Origin: Mesorhizobium huakuii
GTDB taxonomy: Bacteria; Pseudomonadota; Alphaproteobacteria; Rhizobiales; Rhizobiaceae
Direction of reading: 5' to 3'
DNA: 64,000 nt
Assembly (NCBI RefSeq): GCF_014189455.1
Contig: NZ_CP050296.1
Location: 5,080,001-5,144,000 of the forward strand
Position 1 is the first letter of the stretch, and each line of letters starts with the position of its first letter. Below, in pieces: positions 9,907 through 18,889 of the stretch. Under the pieces are notes generated by a model, which ran no database searches, was not told where the DNA came from, and saw only the letters and a program-made list of their open reading frames with translations. Made by a program: the position numbers and the translations under genes.

Positions 9907-10944
9907 CTAGATGTTTTCGCGGGTGTAGATCTCGAAGGGCAGGATGTTTGTAAAACTCCCGCTTTCGTTCGGTGCTGAGACAGCGCGGATCATGCCAGCC
10001 AGGGTCTCTTGCGCGATGCGGGCGAGGGGGTGCGAGATGACGAAGGTCAGCGTGCCGTCGAGTAGCGCCGGGCGGGTCGACTCCATCAGTTCATAGCCGA
10101 CAACGACGAGGCTTCCGGCCCTGCCGGTGGAGCGCAGGGCGGCAATAGCGCCGGTGATGCCGCCGCCGGCGACATAAAGACCGGACAGATCGGGATTTTC
10201 GTTCAGCAGCTTTTCGGTCATCTCCTGCGCGATGGCGCTGGATTCGAAAGTCAGCAGCGGCTCGAGCAGGGTGAAACCAGGGGCGTGCTCGCGAAAATAG
10301 GAGCGAAAGCCGCTCTCGTTCATCTCCTGGCAGCGGTAGCGGTGGTTGCCGACGAGGATGCCGAGCTTGCCGGGCGCGCGGCAGACATGTTCGAACACCC
10401 AGGCCGCTGTGCGGCCGACCTTCCAATTGTCCAGTCCGATGTAGCGCACATGTCCGGTCGCCGAAATCTGCGAGATCAGCGCAAACACCGGCACGTTGCG
10501 GGCATGCAACGTGTCCACCGCCTGGGTGACGAGGGGATGGACCGCGGCGACGACGCCGACGGCGTCGCATTCGGTGCCGAGCGCCAGCATCCGCGAGGCG
10601 ACATTCTGCGGCGACAGGTCGTCCAGAAACTCCGTGCGCAGCTCTATCTCGCAGTCGGGCATGGTCGGCGCCACCGCGCGCAGCGCCTCGGCGATGTTGC
10701 GGTAGAAGGCGCGGCCGGGCTGGTGCAGCAGGAAACCGAACCGGCAGCGCGGTCGGGCGGCCGCCACGCGGCTGCGCAACGCGCCCATGCCGTAGAAGCC
10801 GATCTGCTCGGCCGCCAGCCGGACACGCTCGCGCATGCCCTGGCGGACGGCGCCTGAGCCGCTCAGCACGCGGTTGACGGTAGCCACCGAAACATTCGCC
10901 TCGGCGGCGACATCCTTGATCGTTGGCCGCTTGCCCTGATCCAT
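9907..10944 (-). CDS. LacI-family transcriptional regulator
   Basis: 345 aa. The N-terminal helix-turn-helix TIKDVAAEANVSVATVNRVLSG (about residues 8-29) has the LacI hinge pattern, followed by a periplasmic-binding-protein-like effector domain (about 65-340). It is divergent from the hydroxylase/ABC catabolic operon, so it most likely represses that operon until the substrate or a product binds. Two imperfect palindromes lie in the shared upstream region. The gene is convergent with the ATPase gene, with only 38 bases between stops. Confidence 0.9.
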   Translation of the reverse strand: MDQGKRPTIKDVAAEANVSVATVNRVLSGSGAVRQGMRERVRLAAEQIGFYGMGALRSRVAAARPRCRFGFLLHQPGRAFYRNIAEALRAVAPTMPDCEIELRTEFLDDLSPQNVASRMLALGTECDAVGVVAAVHPLVTQAVDTLHARNVPVFALISQISATGHVRYIGLDNWKVGRTAAWVFEHVCRAPGKLGILVGNHRYRCQEMNESGFRSYFREHAPGFTLLEPLLTFESSAIAQEMTEKLLNENPDLSGLYVAGGGITGAIAALRSTGRAGSLVVVGYELMESTRPALLDGTLTFVISHPLARIAQETLAGMIRAVSAPNESGSFTNILPFEIYTRENI

Positions 10945-10997
10945 TTTATCTCATCGGCCTGTCGCAATTGATACAAAGATATCATTCTCCGAGCGAG

Positions 10998-11021
10998 ATT
11001 GATATGAATGAAACAATCAAT
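10998..11021. promoter_or_regulatory. Candidate LacI-family operator 1
   Basis: ATTGAT (10998-11003) and ATCAAT (11016-11021) are exact inverted arms separated by 12 bases, in the AT-rich region between the regulator and the operon it probably controls. Assigned by position and symmetry only. Confidence 0.35.
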
Positions 11022-11041
11022 TTGGAACAAACATTCTATTC

Positions 11042-11060
11042 TTGATTCATTTTGGATCAA
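11042..11060. promoter_or_regulatory. Candidate LacI-family operator 2
   Basis: TTGATTCATTTTGGATCAA is an imperfect inverted repeat (arms TTGATTC/GGATCAA, one mismatch) about 160 bases before the hydroxylase start and 100 bases before the regulator start. It shares the TTGAT/ATCAA half-site with the palindrome at 10998-11021, which supports one protein binding both. Confidence 0.4.
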
Positions 11061-11145
11061 GATGCTTATCTCGGGGAAATCAAGCAAGGCGGAAGCACCG
11101 CCAGCCTAGGGATAGCAGCAGCACAGCGCGGACGAGCTTCTCGCC

Positions 11146-11164
11146 CACCGCCCTCAGGGCGGTG
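11146..11164 (+). other. Perfect hairpin in operon leader
   Basis: CACCGCCC, loop TCA, GGGCGGTG: an 8-base perfect stem 53 bases before the hydroxylase start. No T-run follows, so it is not a typical terminator; it could affect leader RNA stability or translation. Confidence 0.4.
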
Positions 11165-11217
11165 TGAGGCAGCAGCGCGCTGGCGGCCATCCCCAGGCAT
11201 GGCGGGTGGAGGATTGC

Positions 11218-11643
11218 ATGGACGATCTCAAATACGGCGTGCGCGACAAGCGGGGCGACTGGAAGCCGAACGGACGCATCGAGGGCGCGCCCTTATGGAA
11301 CTGGCCGCCCAGGCTGCCTAAGATCCTGGCCTGGCTGCCCGGCTATATCTGGCCGTGGAATGCCTTCCACATGGCCACCGCACTGCTCTACTGGTTCTAT
11401 ATCGTCCCGAGCGTCGAGACGATGAAGACCATCGGCTGGGGCTGGGCGCTGTGGCTCTATGCCGTCAATGCCGCTGCGATCCTCGTCTTCTACGGCATTT
11501 TCGAGCTGCGCTACTACATCAAGCGCGCCCAGGCGACGCGGTTCAAATACAACCACAAATTCCCCGCCGATGCGCCCTCCGACGTCTTCTGGTTCCAGAG
11601 CCAGAACCTCGATAATTTCCTGCGCTCGTTCTTCATCACCATT
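11218..11643 (+). pseudogene. Sterol desaturase/fatty acid hydroxylase, 5' fragment cut by IS
   Basis: Codons 1-142 of a membrane diiron hydroxylase (MDDLKYGVRDKRG...), with ATG at 11218 after GGAGG at 11208-11212. It contains two or three predicted membrane segments (NAFHMATALLYWFYIV; ALWLYAVNAAAILVFYGIF) but none of the iron-binding histidine clusters. At 11643 an IS256-family element interrupts it; translation would run into the IS and stop at 11703. The last codons read FFITI, and the sequence beyond the IS continues PLWTVVEVIF in the same frame. Removing the IS and one 9-base target copy gives an intact 339-aa protein, so the insertion looks recent. Confidence 0.85.
11635..11643. repeat. 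Target site duplication, left copy
   Basis: ATCACCATT, identical to 13043-13051. A 9-base duplication fits the 8-9 bp typical of IS256-family transposition. Confidence 0.9.
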
Positions 11644-13042
11644 GAGCTATGGCTGAAACTGGGTGATGACGGTTTGAGAAGGGCGGCGTATCGAGGCGGG
11701 TGATGAAGCCTGCCAGAACCTCTCAAGGAGAGCGATACGCCATGAACGAGACTATCAACATTGTTCGCCTTCGTCAGCCCGACGAAATCGATGATCCCCT
11801 GACGGATGTGCTTCGCACCGGCGCGCGCAAATTGCTGGCGCAGGCGATCGAGATGGAGGCCGAAGCGTTTCTTGCCGAGATGCGGGATCTCAAGCTTCCG
11901 GACGGACGTGACCGGCTGGTCCGGCACGGTCACGGGCCGGAGCGGAGCATCCAGACGGGGATCGGGGCGGTGCCCGTCAGCCGGGTGAAGGTCCGGGATC
12001 GCGGCGCGAACGGTGAAGCGGAGCGCATCCGTTTTTCCTCATCGATCCTGCCGAAATGGGCGCGTCGGACACGAAGTCTGGATGCGCTTCTTCCCGTTCT
12101 CTATCTGCGCGGCATTTCGACGGGCGACTTTCAGGAAGCTCTGGCAGCTCTGTTGGGCAAGGAGGCGCCGAACCTCTCACCCTCGGTGATCACGCGACTG
12201 ACGGCGGAGTGGGGCATCGAATACGATCGTTGGCAAAAGCGCGATCTTTCGGCGCGCCGCTATGTGTATGTGTGGGCGGACGGGGTCTACCTGCAGGCCC
12301 GGATGGAAGATCATGCCGAATGCATGCTGGTCCTGATCGGCGCCACGCCCGAGGGCAAGAAAGAGCTGCTCGGCTTCCAGACCGGCATTCGTGAGAGCGC
12401 ACAGAGCTGGCGCGAGCTGCTGGTCGACGTCAAGCGTCGTGGCCTGCAGATCGCGCCCGATCTTGCCGTCGGCGACGGCGCGCTTGGCTTCTGGAAAGCG
12501 CTCGATGAGCTCCTTCCCGGCACCAAGCACCAGCGATGCTGGGTGCACAAGACAGCCAACGTGCTCAACAAGGTGCCGAAATCGGTGCAGGCCGCCATGA
12601 AGACGGACTTGCGCGAAATCTTTTCCGCCCCGAACCGAGCCTCAGCCGAGACGGCGATTGCCGTCTTTGTCGAGAAATATGATGCGAAATACGGCAAGGC
12701 GGTCGACTGCCTGACCAAAGATCAGAATGCCTTGCTGGCGTTCTACGATTTCCCCGCCGAACATTGGGATCATCTGCGAACGTCCAATCCCATCGAGAGC
12801 GTCTTTGCGACCGTTCGCCATCGCACGGTGCGTACCAAGGGCTCACTCTCCTCGAAAACCGCCAGGCTGATGGTCTTCAAGCTGGTCATGGCCGCGGCCA
12901 GGACGTGGCGACGACTGAAAGGACAAAATCAGTTGCCTAAACTCATCGCAGGTGCAACGTTCCAGGATGGAATCGAGGTCATTGAACTGAAGCCGCAGAG
13001 CGCCGCTTGATCAGCCTCGTCACCCAAATTGCAGCATAGCTC
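11644..13042 (+). mobile_element. Complete IS256-family insertion sequence
   Basis: A 1,399-base element bounded by imperfect terminal inverted repeats starting GAGCTATG at both ends. Left is GAGCTATGGCTGAAACTGGG; right, reversed, is GAGCTATGCTGCAATTTGGG. A perfect 9-base target duplication flanks it. It carries one intact transposase gene. With both ends, the duplication and the gene intact, it is probably mobile. It splits a hydroxylase gene whose frame is otherwise preserved. Confidence 0.95.
11742..13010 (+). CDS. IS256-family transposase
   Basis: 422-aa DDE transposase (Mutator-like superfamily). The catalytic acids appear in VWADGVYL (about D178), VGDGALGFW (about D244) and SNPIESVFATVRHRT (about E352). 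LPGTKHQRCWVHKTANVLNKVP is the strongly conserved family motif between the second D and the E. The start is ATG 11742 with AAGGAG at 11725-11730; an in-frame GTG at 11700 is less likely. It fills nearly the whole element. Confidence 0.96.
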   Translation: MNETINIVRLRQPDEIDDPLTDVLRTGARKLLAQAIEMEAEAFLAEMRDLKLPDGRDRLVRHGHGPERSIQTGIGAVPVSRVKVRDRGANGEAERIRFSSSILPKWARRTRSLDALLPVLYLRGISTGDFQEALAALLGKEAPNLSPSVITRLTAEWGIEYDRWQKRDLSARRYVYVWADGVYLQARMEDHAECMLVLIGATPEGKKELLGFQTGIRESAQSWRELLVDVKRRGLQIAPDLAVGDGALGFWKALDELLPGTKHQRCWVHKTANVLNKVPKSVQAAMKTDLREIFSAPNRASAETAIAVFVEKYDAKYGKAVDCLTKDQNALLAFYDFPAEHWDHLRTSNPIESVFATVRHRTVRTKGSLSSKTARLMVFKLVMAAARTWRRLKGQNQLPKLIAGATFQDGIEVIELKPQSAA

Positions 13043-13051
13043 ATCACCATT
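13043..13051. repeat. Target site duplication, right copy
   Basis: ATCACCATT, identical to the left copy at 11635-11643 and directly abutting the right IS end. Confidence 0.9.
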
Positions 13052-13645
13052 CCCCTATGGACGGTGGTCGAAGTCATCTTTCTCTGGTGCTTTGCCAATG
13101 GCTACGTGCCGTGGGTCGGCTGGTCGGATCACCCGGTGTATCTCGCCGCCCTTGTGCTGGTCGCGCCGGCCATCCACGAGGTGCATTTCTTCTTCATCCA
13201 CCGCCTGATCCACTGGGGACCGCTCTATCGCTGGATCCATTCGGTCCACCACAATTCGATCAACCCGTCGCCCTGGTCGTCGCTGTCGATGCATCCGGTG
13301 GAAGGGTTCCTCTATCACGCGGTCGCCTTCTGGCACCTGATCATCCCGTCCAATCCGATCGTCGCGCTGTTCCAGCTGCATGTCGCCGGCTTCGGTGCCG
13401 TCAATGGCCATCTCGGCTTCGACAAGCTGGAAGTGACCGAGGACACGGCCGTCAACAGCCATGCCTATACGCATTACCTGCACCACAAATATTTCGAGGT
13501 GAACTATGGCGGCGACGGCCTGATCCCGCTCGATCGGTGGTTCGGCACCTGGCACGACGGCACCCGAGAGGGCGAAGCCATGATGGACGCCCGCTTCCAG
13601 AAAAAGAAGGAACGCATGAACGCCAAAGCCGCGGCGAACCATTGA
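13052..13645 (+). pseudogene. Sterol desaturase/fatty acid hydroxylase, 3' fragment
   Basis: The remaining 197 codons of the interrupted hydroxylase. It carries all recognisable metal-binding histidine clusters of the family: HEVHFFFIHRLIH, HSVHHN and HYLHH. With the Rieske ferredoxin downstream, the intact protein resembles the MocD/MocE oxygenase pair proposed for rhizopine demethylation. A GTG at 13064 could start a truncated product, but it would lack the N-terminal membrane segments, so activity is doubtful. Expression of downstream genes may now depend on read-through from the IS or on a local promoter. Confidence 0.85.
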
Positions 13646-13650
13646 TCTAG

Positions 13651-13678
13651 CGACGCGCAACGGGAGAGAGGCGCGTCG
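13651..13678 (+). other. Intergenic hairpin before binding-protein gene
   Basis: CGACGCGC (13651-13658) and GCGCGTCG (13671-13678) form an 8-base stem with a 12-base loop. A T-run occurs at 13692-13697, rather far for a standard terminator. It may be an attenuator or an RNA-processing point before the abundant binding-protein message. Confidence 0.35.
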
Positions 13679-13734
13679 GCAGATGAATTCAATTTTTTCT
13701 AACCCGTCTGACGACGGCAACCGGGAGGAATGAA

Positions 13735-14700
13735 ATGAAAAATATCACGAAACTGCTGACGGCAATCATGCTTGCGGGCGTGGCGGCGACATCGGCCACG
13801 TCGGCAATGGCTGACGGGGCGAAGATCTTCGTCATCGGCGGCAAGGCGGACGACCCGTTCTGGTCGAAGGTCAAGAAGGGCGCCGACGATGCCGGCAAGG
13901 TCGCCGAACTGACCGGCGGCTCGGTGACCTGGCTCGGTCCGCAGAACTACGACAATCTCGGTCCGGACGCCGCCAAGCTGATCCGCACCGCGCTCAGCCA
14001 GAAGCCGAGCGCCATTGTCGGCCCCGACTGGGTGCCGGAAGCCATGGACGACGCTTTCAAGGAAGTCGTTGCGGCAGGTGTGCCGCTCATCATCTACAAT
14101 TCCGGCGGCATGGACGCGGCCAAGCGGCTCGGCGCCATGAACTATGTCGGCAATGAGGAATACGCCGCCGGCCTTGGCGGCGGCACCTATTACGGCAGCC
14201 ATGGCGCCAAGAACGTGCTGTGCGTCAACACCTTGCCGGGCGCCACCAACACCGAAGACCGCTGCAAGGGCATTGCCGACGCCATCGCCAAGAGCGGCGG
14301 CAAATCGAGCCAGTTGCCGCTGCCCTCATCCAGCTTCGGCAACCCGACCGCCGTCGCCGAGGCGATCAAGGCCGCCGTGCTGAAGGACAACACCATCGAC
14401 GGAGTCATCACCATCAGCGCCGGCGACGCCAACAGCGCCGCCAACGCCATCAGCCAGGCCAATGCCGGCGACAAGGTCAAGCTCGCTTCCTTCGACATGG
14501 ATGAGACCGGCCTGCAGCGCATCAAGGCCGGCACGCAGATGTTCGCGGTCGACCAGGGCTATCTCGCCGTGTCGCTGCTGAACGGCTTCGTCAATTATGG
14601 GCTCGACCTGCCGACCAAGCCGGTGCTGACCGGACCAGGGATCGTCGACGCTGCCAATGTCGACGCGACAATGGCCGGTGCCGCGGCCGGCGTTCGCTAG
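13735..14700 (+). CDS. Sugar-type ABC transporter periplasmic binding protein
   Basis: 321 aa with a Sec signal peptide; cleavage is likely after AMA at residue 26. It is a periplasmic-binding-protein type 1 fold (RbsB/MocB-like): KIFVIGGKADDPFWSKVKKGADDAG near the N-terminus and VKLASFDMDETGLQRIKAGTQMFAVDQ near the C-terminus. It delivers a small polar ligand, probably a sugar or inositol-like compound, to the permease and ATPase encoded next. The start is ATG 13735 with GGGAGGA at 13723-13729. A large hairpin repeat separates it from the permease, which may help keep its expression above that of the membrane parts. Confidence 0.9.
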   Translation: MKNITKLLTAIMLAGVAATSATSAMADGAKIFVIGGKADDPFWSKVKKGADDAGKVAELTGGSVTWLGPQNYDNLGPDAAKLIRTALSQKPSAIVGPDWVPEAMDDAFKEVVAAGVPLIIYNSGGMDAAKRLGAMNYVGNEEYAAGLGGGTYYGSHGAKNVLCVNTLPGATNTEDRCKGIADAIAKSGGKSSQLPLPSSSFGNPTAVAEAIKAAVLKDNTIDGVITISAGDANSAANAISQANAGDKVKLASFDMDETGLQRIKAGTQMFAVDQGYLAVSLLNGFVNYGLDLPTKPVLTGPGIVDAANVDATMAGAAAGVR

Positions 14701-14710
14701 CGCTACGCCT

Positions 14711-14850
14711 CACCTTCTCCCTTGTGGGAGAAGGTGGATCGGCGCGTAGCGCCGAGACGATTGAGGGGTGGGTGACGGATCGCCGTCCTTGCCAAGCTGG
14801 AGCACCCCTCATGCGTCGCCTTCGGCGACACCTTCTCCCACAAGGGGAGA
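14711..14850. repeat. Composite palindromic intergenic repeat (RIME-like)
   Basis: Successive perfect stems: CACCTTCTCCC/GGGAGAAGGTG (14711-14736), TCGGCGC/GCGCCGA (14739-14755), a long pair TGAGGGGTG (14762-14770) with CACCCCTCA (14803-14811), TCGCC/GGCGA (14816-14828), and TCTCCC/GGGAGA (14834-14850). The outer hairpins are inverted relatives of each other. This is the form of the dispersed palindromic elements found between rhizobial genes. It lies between the binding-protein and permease genes of one operon. Confidence 0.75.
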
Positions 14851-14890
14851 GGGGAGCCGCGTTTCAAGCCACAACGCCAGGGACATTTCG

Positions 14891-15957
14891 ATGACATCCC
14901 AAGCCCACCACCAACCCGCCGCGGCAGCCACCGCGCCGCCCGCCCCGCACTCTTCGATGCCCTCGATCGGCAGCCTCGTGCGCCGGCCCGAGGTCGGCTC
15001 GCTGATCGGTATGATCGCCGTTCTGGTCTTCTTCTCGATCTTCGGCGGCGCCAATTTCATGTCGGCCGGGGGTGCTGCGAGCTGGCTCAACGTCGCCTCG
15101 GAACTCGGCATCATCGCGCTTCCCATCGGGCTGCTGATGATCGCCGGGCATCTCGATCTCTCCGTCGGCTCGATGGTCCCCGCCAGTTCGATGACCATTG
15201 CCATCCTGTCGGGCCATTATGGCCTGCCGATCGTCGTCGGCATCCTCGCCGCGCTTGGCCTGGGACTCGCCGTCGGCTTCATCAACGGCGTGCTGGTGAT
15301 CCGCACCAAGGTACCGTCCTTCGTCGTTACGCTCGCCACGCTGTTCGCACTGGCCGGACTGACGCTCGGCATTTCGGTCATCCTGTCTGGCAGCACCAGC
15401 GTCGCGCTGAAGAGCGGCCCGACCGCCAAGCTCCTGTTCGGCGACTATCTCGGCGGCAAGTTCGAGGTGACGCTGTTCTGGTGGATCGCCGCCGTCTTGA
15501 TCGTCGGCTTCATCCTGAATTTCTCGCGTTTCGGCAACTGGATCCTGGCCATGGGCGGCGACGCGGTGAGCGCCCGCAATGCCGGCATCCCGACCGATCG
15601 GGTGACCATCGCGCTGTTCATGAGCAGCGGCCTGTGCGCCTCCTTCGTCGGCATGTCGCAGGCGATCCTCTACAACAGCGCCCAGGTGGCCGCCGGGCAG
15701 TCCTTCATCTTCAACTCGATCATCGCGGTGGTCATCGGCGGCGTGCTGCTCACCGGCGGCTACGGTTCGGTGGTCGGTATCGTGCTGGGCACGCTGACCT
15801 TCGCCATCGTCAACCAGGGCATTTTCTACACCGGCTTCGACGCCAACTGGGCGAGCCTGATCATCGGCGTCCTGCTGCTGGCGGCCGTGTTGATGAACAA
15901 CACCTTCCGCACCATGGCGCTGACCTATGCGCCGCGCACCAAACCGAGGGCACGCTG

Positions 15958-15958
<1 letters not shown>
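14891..15958 (+). CDS. Sugar-type ABC transporter permease
   Basis: 355-aa inner-membrane protein of the RbsC/FrcC family with about eight to ten hydrophobic segments after an alanine/proline-rich N-terminus. Family motifs include GHLDLSVGSMVPASSM near 115-130 and IIAVVIGGVLLTGGYGSVVG near 275-295. The start is the ATG at 14891; the open frame extends upstream into the repeat but this is the natural start. The TGA stop and the ATG of the ATPase share one base, indicating translational coupling. Confidence 0.92.
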
Positions 15959-16782
<824 letters not shown>

Positions 16783-16823
16783 TCAGTGAAGACGCCCATC
16801 TCCTCCTCCCGGGCATCTTCCTG

Positions 16824-16855
16824 GGCGGCCGGCGGAATCCCGCCGGCCGCCTTTT
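16824..16855 (+). terminator. Strong intrinsic terminator or attenuator inside the operon
   Basis: GGCGGCCGGCGG, loop AATC, CCGCCGGCCGCC, then TTTT: a perfect 12-base GC stem. It lies between the ABC genes and the ferredoxin gene, so the enzyme genes are either expressed lower than the transporter or have their own promoter in the 32 bases that follow (unlikely to hold a full one). Confidence 0.8.
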
Positions 16856-16887
16856 CGACCAACCAAAGAACAGACGGCAGAGTGACA

Positions 16888-17199
16888 ATGGCGAAATGGA
16901 TTGATGCGTGCGCGACCGATGACATCGACGAAGAGGACGTCATCCGCTTCGATCACGAGGGCCGGACATTCGCCATCTACCGCAGTCCCGACGATGCGTT
17001 CTTCTGCACCGATGGGCTGTGCACGCATGAGAAGGTGCATCTGAGCGAAGGGCTGGTTATGGAACACAGGATCGAATGCCCGAAGCACAGCGGCGTGTTC
17101 GATTACCGGACCGGCGAAGCGCTGCGCGCACCGGTCTGCGTGAACCTGAAAACCTACACCACGAAGGTCGAGGACGGCCGCGTGTACATCGAGGTCTGA
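16888..17199 (+). CDS. MocE-type Rieske [2Fe-2S] ferredoxin
   Basis: 103 aa. The Rieske cluster ligands are C45-T-H47 (CTHEKVHL) and C64-P-K-H67 (CPKHSGVF) in the CxH-x16-CxxH pattern. Small soluble ferredoxins of this type pass electrons to oxygenases; rhizopine MocE is the named relative. The natural partner here is the diiron hydroxylase at the head of the operon, now broken by the IS. No ferredoxin reductase gene (MocF-like) is in the window, so a shared reductase elsewhere is needed. Its stop is one base from the next start. Confidence 0.9.
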   Translation: MAKWIDACATDDIDEEDVIRFDHEGRTFAIYRSPDDAFFCTDGLCTHEKVHLSEGLVMEHRIECPKHSGVFDYRTGEALRAPVCVNLKTYTTKVEDGRVYIEV

Positions 17200-17200
17200 C

Positions 17201-17983
17201 ATGTCCGATACGTTTACGCTCGCGGCTTGCGTCGAAATGCTCTGGCGCGACAAGCCGATGGAATGGCGCGTCAAGCGCCTCACCGAAATGGGTTTTCAGG
17301 TCGGCCTCTGGAACTGGCCCGAGCACGATCTCGCAATGCTGGAAAGGTCCGGCGCCACCTTCTCGATCATGAATGGCTATTTGCGCGGCCGGCTTGCCGA
17401 TGACGAGGGCGCCGCCGAATTGCTCAAGACGGCGAAGGAGACGGCGGCGGTCGGCAAACGCCTCGGCGTCGCGCGGCTCAATCTGCACGGCACCGGGCTC
17501 GGCGAAGGCGGCCTGCCGGTCACGCCTTGCGAGACCGTCACCGGCGCCATGTGGCTCAAGGCGCGCGACACGCTGAACCGCATCGCCGACCTTGCCGAGG
17601 CGGAAGGCGTGACCTTCACGCTGGAGAATTTGAACCTGCCGGTCGACCATCCCGGCGTGCCGTTCGGGCGCGCGCAAGACACGCTGGCGCTGGTCTCGAG
17701 CGTCAACCGGCCTGGCCTGCGCCTCAACCTCGATCTCTACCATGCGCAGATCGGCGAAGGGAATTTGATCGAGCTGTGCCGCGCCTGCTTGCCCTGGATC
17801 GGCGAGGTCCAGGTGGCCGACGTGCCCGGACGCATGGAGCCGGGCAGCGGCGAGATCAATTACCGGGGCATCGCCCGTGCCTTGAAGGAGATGGGCTATC
17901 GCGGGCCAGTGGGCATGGAGGCGTTTGCCTCCGGCGATCCCGACGCCGCCCTGCAGGCCTTCCGCGAAGCTTTCACTGTCTGA
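17201..17983 (+). CDS. Hydroxypyruvate isomerase-like TIM-barrel protein
   Basis: 260 aa of the xylose-isomerase-like/Hyi superfamily. The metal-binding glutamates are seen in FTLENLNL (about E142) and GMEAFA (about E239); NLDLYHAQ and HGTGLG fit the metal site. Members isomerise or epimerise small hydroxy-keto acids and sugars; MocC and IolE are distant relatives. The name hydroxypyruvate isomerase reflects homology only; the operon context points to an intermediate of the imported compound. It is tightly packed between the ferredoxin and the PanB-like gene. Confidence 0.82.
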   Translation: MSDTFTLAACVEMLWRDKPMEWRVKRLTEMGFQVGLWNWPEHDLAMLERSGATFSIMNGYLRGRLADDEGAAELLKTAKETAAVGKRLGVARLNLHGTGLGEGGLPVTPCETVTGAMWLKARDTLNRIADLAEAEGVTFTLENLNLPVDHPGVPFGRAQDTLALVSSVNRPGLRLNLDLYHAQIGEGNLIELCRACLPWIGEVQVADVPGRMEPGSGEINYRGIARALKEMGYRGPVGMEAFASGDPDAALQAFREAFTV

Positions 17984-17993
17984 GGGAAAAAGA

Positions 17994-18806
17994 ATGGTTA
18001 CCAAGAACAGCCGACCGACCGTCGCCGACATCCGAGCCATGAAGGGCCGCGGACAGAAGATTTCCATGCTTTACGTCACCTCGCTCGAAGAGGCGGCGGC
18101 GGCGGACGCGGCCGGCGTCGACATGCTTTCGATCGAGGGCCGCTTCTTCTCGCCCGAAATGCGCGAGGCGGCCGGCCGCTGCTTCGTCCAGGTCGGGCTT
18201 CCCTACGGCCCTGCCGGCAATCTGGTCACGGCGGAGGACTATCTGAAAACCGCCTACCACTTCATGCGCATCGGCGGCGATTGCTTCTACTGCGCCGCCT
18301 CGCTCGATATCCAGAAGACGCTCTGCGACAACGCCGTGCCGGTCGTCGCCCATGTCGGGCTGATCCCCTCGCAATGCACCTGGACCGGCGGTTTCAAGGC
18401 CGTCGGCAGGACGGCCGAGAGCGCGCGTGCCGTGTGGGACCACGTCAAACGTCTCGAGACCATCGGCTGCTTCGGCGCCGAGCTGGAGGTGGTGCCGGAC
18501 CGGATTGCCGAACTGATCACCAGGACCACGCCGATGATCATGCTTGGCATGGGCGCCGGACCGCATGCCGACGCGCAGTATCTGTTCAGCGAGGACGTGC
18601 TCGGCCACACATCAGGCCACAGACCGCGCCACGCCAAGACCTACCGCAACTTCGCCGCCGAGTATGAGCGACTGCAGCGCGAGCGCATCGCCGCCTATCG
18701 CGAGTTCATCTCCGACGTGAAGACCGGCGCCTATCCCGAGCCGCAGCACGTGGTCGCCATCACCGACGAGGAGCTTGCGGCGTTCAGGGCTCCGCTTGGC
18801 CTCTGA
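17994..18806 (+). CDS. PanB-like (ketopantoate hydroxymethyltransferase fold) enzyme
   Basis: 270 aa with the PanB/PEP-mutase barrel pattern: KISMLYVTSLEEAAAADAAG, then LEVVPDRIAELIT with the conserved catalytic-type Glu (about 163), then LGMGAGPHADAQYLFSEDVLG matching PanB's GIGAG...GQ...D.LG. The VGDS magnesium-ligand motif of true PanB is replaced by IEGRFFSP, so pantothenate synthesis is unlikely. A catabolic carbon-carbon bond reaction (retro-aldol or C1 transfer) on the operon's intermediate is my inference. Start is ATG 17994, ten bases after the upstream stop. Confidence 0.78.
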   Translation: MVTKNSRPTVADIRAMKGRGQKISMLYVTSLEEAAAADAAGVDMLSIEGRFFSPEMREAAGRCFVQVGLPYGPAGNLVTAEDYLKTAYHFMRIGGDCFYCAASLDIQKTLCDNAVPVVAHVGLIPSQCTWTGGFKAVGRTAESARAVWDHVKRLETIGCFGAELEVVPDRIAELITRTTPMIMLGMGAGPHADAQYLFSEDVLGHTSGHRPRHAKTYRNFAAEYERLQRERIAAYREFISDVKTGAYPEPQHVVAITDEELAAFRAPLGL

Positions 18807-18855
18807 CGGATGCCGTCCCCGAAATCGTAGGCTGTGGGCGCCGGCACGCATGGAG

Positions 18856-18879
18856 GGAGCGACGGTTGTCCGCCGCTCC
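18856..18879. terminator. Hairpin terminator between convergent genes
   Basis: GGAGCGACGG, loop TTGT, CCGCCGCTCC (one G-T pair), ending the catabolic operon and facing the L,D-transpeptidase gene from the other side. Confidence 0.6.
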
Positions 18880-18889
18880 TTCGACAAAC

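Noticed and set aside
11700..11741. Upstream GTG start for the transposase
   Set aside because: AAGGAG at 11725-11730 precedes ATG 11742 with suitable spacing, and the extra 14 residues lack support.
13057..13650. An alternative-frame ORF of 197 codons overlapping the hydroxylase 3' fragment
   Set aside because: The other frame carries the histidine clusters and joins the 5' fragment exactly after IS removal; this one is an out-of-frame reading.
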